Source of the DNA: Lepidodermella squamata
Taxonomy: Eukaryota; Gastrotricha
Direction: 5' to 3'
Length of the DNA stretch: 64,000 nucleotides
NCBI GenBank assembly: GCA_047495785.1
Contig: JBLDXI010000054.1
Coordinates: 2,108,001 to 2,172,000 of the forward strand
Part shown: positions 56,287-64,000 of the stretch, piece after piece
How positions within the stretch are numbered: the first letter of the stretch is position 1
How the letters are laid out: the number at the start of each line of letters is the position of its first letter
Translations under genes and position numbers: made by a program
Notes under the pieces: generated by a model
The model's input: the letters and a program-made list of their open reading frames with translations, nothing else
What the model was told of the DNA's origin: nothing
Database searches by the model: none

Positions 56287-57835
56287 GGAATTTTATAAAA
56301 AAGCAAGGCAGCCTGTAGAGGAAAGAAAAACAACATGAAAGAAGAGGTGAAGAAAGAAGAGGGAAGATATAGGAGAGAAGATGGGAGAAAAGAGAATAAC
56401 AGCCCAGCCTATGAAGTCGGGCAGAGGACCACGAGGGAGTCTGTTGCTCAACAGCACGAAGGGCGAGCGCGGAGGGGGGCGGGCCATCATGCGGACGCTC
56501 TCGAGGTCCTCGCGCAGCGGCAGGACAAACTGAGCGGCTTTGGCGACATAACGGCGCTGGCACTGTTCCAGAAACCGAGGGACACTCGGGATGCGGCAAC
56601 GAGATTCCAACTCCGACACGCGGACCCTGTCGTCCCGACGAATGTGTGGAGCATTGCACGCAGGCTATCATTTTGGATGACTGCGAGACGATTAAGCTGT
56701 TGCTTCGAGGCGGTAGCCAGACAAATGGTCCCATAAGACCAGCACGAACGGACCAGAGTCAAGTAAAGGGTGCGGCGCCAGCGGCGCGACAGCCCAGGGG
56801 TGAACATGAGATGTTTGAAAAAAACCAGATTTCTGCGGCAACGGTCAGAGACCTTGTCCACATGAACTTTCCACGTCAGTTTAGGGTCCAAGTGAACACC
56901 GAGAACTCGTAACGACTCGACTTGCGGAATTACGGCTCCGTTGAGCCTAACATCAACGGACGCGTTACCAAAGGGCATAACTTCGCTCTTCGCGGGATTA
57001 AACTTCTGGCGCCATTTCTTGGCCCAGTCGGAAATACGAGTGAGCTCCAATTGGAGGCGACGCTGAGCAGCAGGGAACGTGCCACCCTCGCCGACGACAG
57101 TTAGATCGTCCGCGTAGGCCTGCAGCAACGTGCCATCCACGCTTGGGGCGGACAGCAAATCGGCGGTGTACAGAATGTAGAGAAGCGGCGACAACGGGGA
57201 ACCCTGCGGCACCCCGCAATGGACGACGACTTGACGACTCAGCGAGCCCGCCACGCGAGCTTGCAGACGACGGTCGCGAAGATAGTCGGCCAACCAGCCG
57301 ACCAAATTTCGCGGGAGAGGCAGCTTGGCCAGCCGGCGTGCCACACGGAATCGTAGGCCGCCTGAACATCCAGGCCTGCCACAACAGTCTTCTTGCGCAG
57401 GGAGCGGTTGACGTGGACGCGATGAACGATGCGAAGTGGGACATCTGGCGCGGAATGGTGCGGACGGAAGGCAAACTGATTTCTCAGGGAGAAGGTGTTG
57501 ACTTTCAAGAAACTGGGTCATCCACCGAGCCACGATCGAGCTTGGCGTCAGTCGGCAGCAAGGAGATGGGACGCTGTGACGAGACATGGTTCTGCGGCTT
57601 GCCGGCCGTCGGGATAGGCACCACAACCGCTTCTTTCCACGCTTTAGGCACGTAACGACTCCCAAGAGACATGTTGAATAGCCGACGAAGGTGGGTTTGC
57701 AGGACAGGGCCACCCCACTTCAGGTAGATGTTTTGAATACCATCCAAGCCAGGGGCCTTGAAGGACTTCAAACGGCTAACAGCATCAGCGAGCATCCGTT
57801 GACCGACAGAAAACTCGCCGAGAGCGGGCACGCGG
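56287..57835 (-). pseudogene. Non-LTR retroelement ORF2 fragment (RT to 3' end), left copy
   Basis: Minus-strand RT of the same or a sister family as the 54.1 kb copy. Segments: GEFSVGQRMLADAVSRLK, FKAPGLDGI, SQRPISLLP, then HCGVPQGSPLSPLLYILY and the catalytic AYADDL, then the thumb and tail (RLPRGPLPDF). Coding switches frame at least twice (around 57500-57530 and 57240-57300, and again after ~56640), so it is dead. Everything right of 56837 is duplicated in mirror image at 61732-62730; the 3' part (56287-56836) is unique to this side. Confidence 0.85.
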
Positions 57836-58130
57836 ATCACATCGGAAGCACGAAGGTAGAGAATTTCGATTTCGGAGTTCAACCCAAATACCACGAGCCA
57901 TCGAATTCTTCGAGATGCTTTAGTTCTGCCTATAATTGAGGGTCCTCCTTTTACCAGAACCAAGTAGCGGAACCCGATTTGTCAGCGGAAACACATTTTG
58001 GAATTTGCGAGTGGCGAGTGGTCTGAAATACTTATAAGCTTTCGGGTATTTCTTGGATGTCAAGATTGAACGCAATAGTTATAAAAAATCACCATTAATT
58101 CAGGGTAACATTCTCTATAAGACAGAGTAT

Positions 58131-58439
58131 ACAAGTCAGAACTCATACATCGCCTCGTGTTAGTAGAATTATTCAATAAGTGACTCTCGGCATGTTTCGA
58201 CTATGGTTCCGCTACAGCAAGTTAGGTTCCGCTCGCTATCAATTTGGTTCCGCTAAAAAGATATTCGAATTGTTTGGATAAAAATTTTAAATAGATAAAT
58301 AAACGCCCACCATAAATTGTTGTTTGGGTGTTTCTGTTCCTTAGACAGAGTATACAGTATACAAGTCAGAACCCATACATTTCATGGAATAAATCAAGCA
58401 AGTTTCAAAAACACAAACAAGCAAGTTTCTCGAATTTTG
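58131..58439. other. Arm interior without gene
   Basis: AT-rich. A phrase AGACAGAGTATACAAGTCAGAAC occurs near 58130 and, in a slightly expanded form, near 58345, giving an internal direct repeat. Mirrored at 61128-61436. Confidence 0.5.
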
Positions 58440-58473
58440 GTTTCATAAATAAAATACTATTTTTTGTTTTCTA

Positions 58474-58675
58474 GGACAAAGGGAAATCTGCCCGCCGACT
58501 CCGCACCGCATCTGTCTCCCGCCAAAGCATCGCCGCCGCTGTCGCCGCCGTCAATCACGTTGACTCGTCTATCGCTGTCGACGACAACCTGCGGTCGTTG
58601 AATGTCGCCGATGTCATAGTCCTCCACCAGCCGGAGCCTTTGCCAACAAAATATCTGAAGAAACATGCCCCCTAG
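58474..58675 (+). pseudogene. Terminal exon fragment with 3' UTR (left arm copy)
   Basis: After a good acceptor (TTTTGTTTTCTAG) an open frame reads KGKSARRLRTASVSR, then IAAAVAAVNHVDSS, then VADVIVLHQPEPLPTKYL, to a TAG at ~58673. AATAAAATCACACC follows at ~58752. It looks like the last exon of an unknown gene carried into the arm. No upstream exon is visible. A degenerate copy lies at 42487-43020 and the mirror copy at 60892-61093. Confidence 0.5.
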
Positions 58676-58867
58676 CATGCGCAAAATCAAATGCCCGAAT
58701 TTAATTTGTGCATTTCAGGTTCATCGTATTAGATTAATCTGTAAAATAGAGAATAAAATCACACCATTGTCAGCGGTTTGTTTATTATTTCCCGTTTCAA
58801 GGTGATTCCAGAGAGCACCACAGGTTCAATCGTTCAGCTACCCGAAACAACAATTAGGCTACTGCAA

Positions 58868-58910
58868 AGGATTGGCTAGAAAAGTGCTCCTCAGTATGTC
58901 AAACTGATCC
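58868..58910 (-). pseudogene. Homeobox exon-1 relic in palindrome arm
   Basis: GGATTGGCTAGAAAAG followed by a close match to 53168-53210, part of exon 1 of homeobox gene 4. Mirrored at 60657-60699. Confidence 0.65.
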
Positions 58911-58923
58911 TTTTCGCTCCGCC

Positions 58924-60270
58924 ATGCTGCAGCCCGACTCGGCCTCACGATCTTGCCCTCGCCGAAACCCACTCGCCTTCACCTCGACACTGGCACCTTG
59001 TCAACCCTCGATGTTTGGGTCCTTAACGACGCCGCAATGCGCCTGCTGCGCGGCGGTGTGATTGTTGGCGATAGGTACACCAGCGATCATTATACGACCT
59101 CTATATCTGTCGATTTTCCAGTTGGCAGACGCCCACCTGCATTTGACCATCCCGCTCCTGACCCGTTCCCGCGCTTCGATGTCTCCCGCGCTGACCGTCT
59201 CGGATTTTCGCGTACGCTGATCGAGAAGTTGATTGCGATTCCTATGCCTGTTCCCGGTGACCCGTTCCCGCGTCTTGTCGAGTATCGCCGCTCCGTCACC
59301 CGCGCTGTAGCCGACTCCCGTGACCGTCACCTACCCGTCTGCGAGCCAGGGCAGCTGCGGAGGCTTGATATTATGAGCCAGGAGATGCGTCAGATCATCA
59401 AGGAGAAGCGCATTCTGGAGAGAGCCCTGGGCGACCATGTCGACCGCGACCTGTGCGTTCTTCTCAAGGCCCTTGACGCCCGTTTTCGTGATGCGAAGCA
59501 AGCCCATCAACTCCGCCGAGATGTCGCCAACCTTCGAATGGCAGAAGCTCTGTCAGCTCAACGCCGCTACCGCGAAGCCTGGGAGCGACTCAACCGTCTC
59601 GACAAGCGCCGCCCGCAGCGCTCGACTGGTCCTATGAAGCTTGATGATGGTCGCGTCCTCGAGCCGTCCGTCGAGCTCGCTGATGTCCTTCTCGATCAGT
59701 TTGTGAAGCCCATGACGCCATTCACCGACCCTGCTGCCGACGCCTATCTGAAGCAACAGTGGGCTGACATCGAACAGTTCGTCGCCTCTGATCCCGACCT
59801 ACAGCGCACTGACCGCCTTCAGCTACCAGCCCCGGGCGAGTTCTCCGTCAGTCAGCGCATGGTTGCCGATGCTGTGTCACGCCTCAAGCCGTTCAAGGCT
59901 CCCGGGTTGGATGGTATCAGCCCCGTCTTCAACAAGTGGGGTGGACCGGTGCTGCAGCGCCACCTCTGGCACATGTTCAGCCTGAGCCTCGGATCGCGCT
60001 TCGTACTGCCCGACTGGAAGGAAGCGGCTGTGATACCCGTGCCGAAAGCTGGCAAGCCGTTAGGAGCTGTCTCATCCCAGCGGCCGATCTCGTTGTTACC
60101 CGTCGACGGCAAGCTGTTGGAGTCCGTCGTGGCGCGTTGGTTGGGCGAGTTCTTGGAGAGCCACCACGCCCTGCCCGACAACCAGTATGCGTTCCGCGCG
60201 CACCACTCTGCACCCGATGTCCCTTTACGCGTCGCCCACACCGTTCACCTTGCCCGTTCTCGACACCGAA
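58924..60270 (+). pseudogene. Non-LTR retroelement ORF2 fragment (endonuclease end to RT), central copy
   Basis: One long frame from 58953 gives the end of an AP-type endonuclease (DVWVLNDA, then SDHYTTSISV, the terminal SDH motif), a ~220-residue linker with a helical charged segment, and RT motifs (FKAPGLDGI, WKEAAVIPVPKAGKPL, SQRPISLLPVDGK, NQYAFRAHHSAPDVPLR). Homology stops near 60270, before the YADD motif. The rest of the open frame to 60566 is unrelated sequence and the mirror arm. 5' and 3' truncated. 58924-59194 is in the left arm; 59195-60372 is the unique spacer. Confidence 0.85.
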
Positions 60271-60372
60271 AACATGAGACGTACCAGGACGTGGCGCTTC
60301 GATTTAAACGCCTGATTTTTGTGTTATTTCTTAATAAGGTCCAAAGGTCGTTGTGGCTAAAAATAACCTCAT
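59195..60372 (+). other. Palindrome spacer (1178 bp)
   Basis: Unique sequence between the inverted arms: the continuation of the endonuclease-RT fragment up to ~60270, then ~100 bp of unrelated AT-richer DNA. Confidence 0.9.
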
Positions 60373-60891
60373 TCAGCGCGGGAGACATCGAAGCGCGGGA
60401 ACGGGTCAGGAGCGGGATGGTCAAATGCAGGTGGGCGTCTGCCAACTGGAAAATCGACAGATATAGAGGTCGTATAATGATCGCTGGTGTACCTATCGCC
60501 AACAATCACACCGCCGCGCAGCAGGCGCATTGCGGCGTCGTTAAGGACCCAAACATCGAGGGTTGACAAGGTGCCAGTGTCGAGGTGAAGGCGAGTGGGT
60601 TTCGGCGAGGGCAAGATCGTGAGGCCGAGTCGGGCTGCAGCATGGCGGAGCGAAAAGGATCAGTTTGACATACTGAGGAGCACTTTTCTAGCCAATCCTT
60701 TGCAGTAGCCTAATTGTTGTTTCGGGTAGCTGAACGATTGAACCTGTGGTGCTCTCTGGAATCACCTTGAAACGGGAAATAATAAACAAACCGCTGACAA
60801 TGGTGTGATTTTATTCTCTATTTTACAGATTAATCTAATACGATGAACCTGAAATGCACAAATTAAATTCGGGCATTTGATTTTGCGCATG

Positions 60892-61093
60892 CTAGGGGGC
60901 ATGTTTCTTCAGATATTTTGTTGGCAAAGGCTCCGGCTGGTGGAGGACTATGACATCGGCGACATTCAACGACCGCAGGTTGTCGTCGACAGCGATAGAC
61001 GAGTCAACGTGATTGACGGCGGCGACAGCGGCGGCGATGCTTTGGCGGGAGACAGATGCGGTGCGGAGTCGGCGGGCAGATTTCCCTTTGTCC
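60892..61093 (-). pseudogene. Terminal exon fragment (right arm copy)
   Basis: Exact mirror of the exon at 58474-58675, with the same frame and stop. Confidence 0.5.
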
Positions 61094-61731
61094 TAGAAAA
61101 CAAAAAATAGTATTTTATTTATGAAACCAAAATTCGAGAAACTTGCTTGTTTGTGTTTTTGAAACTTGCTTGATTTATTCCATGAAATGTATGGGTTCTG
61201 ACTTGTATACTGTATACTCTGTCTAAGGAACAGAAACACCCAAACAACAATTTATGGTGGGCGTTTATTTATCTATTTAAAATTTTTATCCAAACAATTC
61301 GAATATCTTTTTAGCGGAACCAAATTGATAGCGAGCGGAACCTAACTTGCTGTAGCGGAACCATAGTCGAAACATGCCGAGAGTCACTTATTGAATAATT
61401 CTACTAACACGAGGCGATGTATGAGTTCTGACTTGTATACTCTGTCTTATAGAGAATGTTACCCTGAATTAATGGTGATTTTTTATAACTATTGCGTTCA
61501 ATCTTGACATCCAAGAAATACCCGAAAGCTTATAAGTATTTCAGACCACTCGCCACTCGCAAATTCCAAAATGTGTTTCCGCTGACAAATCGGGTTCCGC
61601 TACTTGGTTCTGGTAAAAGGAGGACCCTCAATTATAGGCAGAACTAAAGCATCTCGAAGAATTCGATGGCTCGTGGTATTTGGGTTGAACTCCGAAATCG
61701 AAATTCTCTACCTTCGTGCTTCCGATGTGAT

Positions 61732-62730
61732 CCGCGTGCCCGCTCTCGGCGAGTTTTCTGTCGGTCAACGGATGCTCGCTGATGCTGTTAGCCGTTTGAA
61801 GTCCTTCAAGGCCCCTGGCTTGGATGGTATTCAAAACATCTACCTGAAGTGGGGTGGCCCTGTCCTGCAAACCCACCTTCGTCGGCTATTCAACATGTCT
61901 CTTGGGAGTCGTTACGTGCCTAAAGCGTGGAAAGAAGCGGTTGTGGTGCCTATCCCGACGGCCGGCAAGCCGCAGAACCATGTCTCGTCACAGCGTCCCA
62001 TCTCCTTGCTGCCGACTGACGCCAAGCTCGATCGTGGCTCGGTGGATGACCCAGTTTCTTGAAAGTCAACACCTTCTCCCTGAGAAATCAGTTTGCCTTC
62101 CGTCCGCACCATTCCGCGCCAGATGTCCCACTTCGCATCGTTCATCGCGTCCACGTCAACCGCTCCCTGCGCAAGAAGACTGTTGTGGCAGGCCTGGATG
62201 TTCAGGCGGCCTACGATTCCGTGTGGCACGCCGGCTGGCCAAGCTGCCTCTCCCGCGAAATTTGGTCGGCTGGTTGGCCGACTATCTTCGCGACCGTCGT
62301 CTGCAAGCTCGCGTGGCGGGCTCGCTGAGTCGTCAAGTCGTCGTCCATTGCGGGGTGCCGCAGGGTTCCCCGTTGTCGCCGCTTCTCTACATTCTGTACA
62401 CCGCCGATTTGCTGTCCGCCCCAAGCGTGGATGGCACGTTGCTGCAGGCCTACGCGGACGATCTAACTGTCGTCGGCGAGGGTGGCACGTTCCCTGCTGC
62501 TCAGCGTCGCCTCCAATTGGAGCTCACTCGTATTTCCGACTGGGCCAAGAAATGGCGCCAGAAGTTTAATCCCGCGAAGAGCGAAGTTATGCCCTTTGGT
62601 AACGCGTCCGTTGATGTTAGGCTCAACGGAGCCGTAATTCCGCAAGTCGAGTCGTTACGAGTTCTCGGTGTTCACTTGGACCCTAAACTGACGTGGAAAG
62701 TTCATGTGGACAAGGTCTCTGACCGTTGCC
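61732..62730 (+). pseudogene. Non-LTR retroelement RT fragment, right arm copy
   Basis: Mirror of the left-arm RT (57835-56837), with the same frame breaks and the same AYADDL motif near 62450. It is cut off at 62730, within the segment after the RT palm, where unrelated DNA begins. Dead copy. Confidence 0.85.
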
Positions 62731-62759
62731 CAATTATAATTGTTGGATAAAGAATAAGT

Positions 62760-62830
62760 CATTTACGTTTTCGAGAAGTTCAAGCTGCTCTTTTTTCAAA
62801 TTGATTTTATTCCTTCGACTTGGATTGGAA
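62760..62830 (-). pseudogene. Homeobox exon-1 end relic
   Basis: Matches 50390-50460 (end of exon 1 of homeobox gene 3, including its donor side), for example CTTTTTTCAAATTGATTTTA. It lies 30 bp outside the right arm. Confidence 0.75.
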
Positions 62831-62907
62831 AATATCTGCGTATCGATTTTCGAATTCTAAGATAGGAGACGTTTTATAAAAATAACTGATTGATTGCAAC
62901 CTGACAA

Positions 62908-63597
62908 ATGGCTAGCAACACCTTGCGAATCAAACTTCTGCAGATGGCCGAAAGCGATGAAATAAGTGAATTAACCAAGAAACTTGGTTTCTCGATAGCT
63001 TCTATGCTCGGCGATTTGGTCTCGATCGAGACTGAGCGGAAGGATGAAATATTGCTGGTCACTCAACAGTACCAGCAATTTGTCGAAGAAGTCAAAGAAG
63101 ACTGTGCCGACAACGCCGAAAATGTGATTGATGCTATGAAACAAACCCTCAACGAGGTCAATGACAATGGACGTGTCATCGAGGCTGTACACGAGGCCAT
63201 GTCCCAGCGCGACAGGGCGAACAATCTGCTCATTACTGGCATCACGGTTCCGGATGGCAACACGTTCGGGGCCCTGAACGACCTCGTCAACTGTATGGGG
63301 ATCAAGGGATTTGATGTTAATGACCGTATTTGCCGAGCTAATATCATCGTTAACAACAAAGACGAACTGCCGTCCAAAATTATCGTCCAACTCAGGTACG
63401 GGTCCGACAAGAAGCTGTTCCTCGAAAACGCCCCGAAGTTGCGCAAAGTTAGGGGCTGGGAGAAGGTCTTCATCAGCAAGGACTTAACTCCTAGCCAAGC
63501 CAAGGTCGAATTCGAAAAGCGAGAAAGAAGAAGGCTTCAGCAAACACAGACTGGCGCACCGACCAAAAAGAAACTTGAACGCCCTGGTGAGGATTAG
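62908..63597 (+). CDS. ORF1 protein of a non-LTR retrotransposon
   Basis: 229 codons from ATG 62908. N-terminal helical/coiled-coil region (ISELTKKLGFSIASMLGDLV, then a Glu-rich helix). The C-terminal domain is of the kind found in ORF1 proteins of L1/R1/Jockey-like elements (NNLLITGITVPDG, SKIIVQLRYGSDKKLFL), ending in a basic tail (KREKRRL-like). It would bind element RNA. ORF2 follows directly in the same frame after a single TAG. The element is open to the window end and shows no lesion here. It is a different family from the RT fragments in the palindrome: its endonuclease start is preserved here, but the overlap is too short to compare fully. Confidence 0.75.
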   Translation: MASNTLRIKLLQMAESDEISELTKKLGFSIASMLGDLVSIETERKDEILLVTQQYQQFVEEVKEDCADNAENVIDAMKQTLNEVNDNGRVIEAVHEAMSQRDRANNLLITGITVPDGNTFGALNDLVNCMGIKGFDVNDRICRANIIVNNKDELPSKIIVQLRYGSDKKLFLENAPKLRKVRGWEKVFISKDLTPSQAKVEFEKRERRRLQQTQTGAPTKKKLERPGED

Positions 63598-64000
63598 GAA
63601 CTCGGCGCTCTGTCCTCCAAAGTGACGCTCGGAAACGGCACTCCAAACAATAATCAAATATTAACCGATGAATTATCTGTGAATATGCCATGCTACGTTA
63701 TTAATACGAGACAGTTAACTAAACCTTGTAAAATATCGAAACTACTCCTAGATCTTATTACTCTAAATATCATGTTTGCTTTCGTGACTGAAACCTGGCA
63801 CGATGAAGATGTTAATACCTCTTTCTTTGAAAATAATGGCTATAGTGTTCACAGAGCTAACCGCTCAGACAGAGGGCATGGAGGGTCTATGCTGTTAGTT
63901 CATAAATCGCTCGAATCTATTCTTATTGCCAATACCTCTATAAACGGATGGTGTGAGATTGTCATTTGTGATGTCCTAATCAACAAAACAAAGCTTCGTT
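63598..64000 (+). CDS. ORF2 start (AP-type endonuclease) of a non-LTR retrotransposon, runs off window
   Basis: The frame is open from the codon after the ORF1 stop to the window edge; the first ATG is 63685 (MPCYVINTRQL). The start of an AP endonuclease is clear: NTRQLTKPCKISKLL, FAFVTETWHDEDV (catalytic TE-W motif) and NRSDRGHGGSMLLVHKS (the RGGGV-like motif). RT is expected beyond 64000. The product nicks target DNA for target-primed reverse transcription. Whether it is made by reinitiation at 63685 or by readthrough of the TAG is open. Confidence 0.8.

Larger units (their letters stand above)
56837..59194 (+). repeat. 2358-bp inverted repeat, left arm
   Basis: Reverse complement of 60373-62730. 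Every pair I compared satisfies left + right = 119567, so there is no indel. Translations on both strands across most of the arm are identical between arms. Contents from left to right: reversed RT fragment, cluster flank repeat (57868-58130), terminal exon with 3' UTR (58440-58830), homeobox exon-1 relic (58868-58910), and the start of a forward endonuclease-RT fragment (58924 on). Confidence 0.95.
60373..62730 (-). repeat. 2358-bp inverted repeat, right arm
   Basis: Mirror of 56837-59194. The outer junction at 62730/62731 falls within RT sequence (after GACCGTTGCC). The inner junction at 60372/60373 falls within the endonuclease-to-RT linker. Contents mirror the left arm in reverse order. 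Confidence 0.95.

Noticed and set aside
57143-57655. 170-codon plus-strand gene in the left arm and its mirror in the right
   Set aside because: It is antisense to RT coding sequence and has no domain of its own.
60369-60614. Independent gene near the palindrome centre
   Set aside because: It is the mirror of the endonuclease piece at 58953-59194, cut by the arm boundary.
1-64000. CRISPR arrays, rRNA genes, operons of bacterial type
   Set aside because: No regularly spaced identical repeats, no rRNA-like sequence and no bacterial gene organisation were seen.

Overview
The window is eukaryotic, from a small invertebrate. The genes have GT-AG introns, many of only 48-80 bp. Typical animal families are present: 7TM receptors, C2H2 zinc fingers, homeodomains, plasma-membrane Ca2+-ATPase paralogues, a PH/actin protein, a Ty3-type LTR element, non-LTR retroelements and TA-flanked MITEs. 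An ecdysozoan (for example a nematode-like animal) is my best guess, but nothing here fixes the phylum. Exon joins below come from my own reading of splice sites and phases, without transcripts or database searches.

Region 1 (1-10.5 kb): a four-exon TIR/NB-ARC (NLR-like) gene reads rightward. A nearly intact 5.3 kb Ty3/gypsy-type retrotransposon (3530-8834) sits between its NB-ARC exon and a block of about ten ankyrin repeats. The element landed in a ~41 bp minisatellite, has 275 bp LTRs with one difference seen, a 4 bp target duplication and a textbook -1 frameshift signal between gag and pol. One in-frame TAG interrupts pol. The ankyrin block has a 1-nt frameshift.

Region 2 (10.8-22.5 kb): two tandem 7TM receptor genes on the minus strand (one broken by a 5-bp duplication; a third truncated copy lies at the window start), a small cluster of coiled-coil/CtBP-motif proteins with one C2H2 zinc-finger gene, repeat-rich DNA, and two tandem small coiled-coil genes. 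The second has an 860 bp MITE in its 3' UTR.

Region 3 (22.6-41.3 kb): a nine-exon, ~1801-residue minus-strand gene fuses a disordered N-terminal region, a PH domain and an actin fold. Upstream of it are two tandem intronless genes, plus a third relic, that encode only the actuator domain of a PMCA-type ATPase without membrane helices.

Region 4 (43.1-54 kb): four tandem minus-strand genes, each encoding about seven homeodomain-like repeats with identical exon architecture, with an orphan last exon and several relic exons.

Region 5 (54-64 kb): non-LTR retroelement fragments and a 2358 bp inverted repeat with no indel between its arms (56837-59194 / 60373-62730, spacer 1178 bp). The arms carry reverse-transcriptase pieces, homeobox-cluster intergenic DNA and a duplicated terminal exon. 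The window ends inside a separate retroelement (ORF1 complete, ORF2 endonuclease starting).
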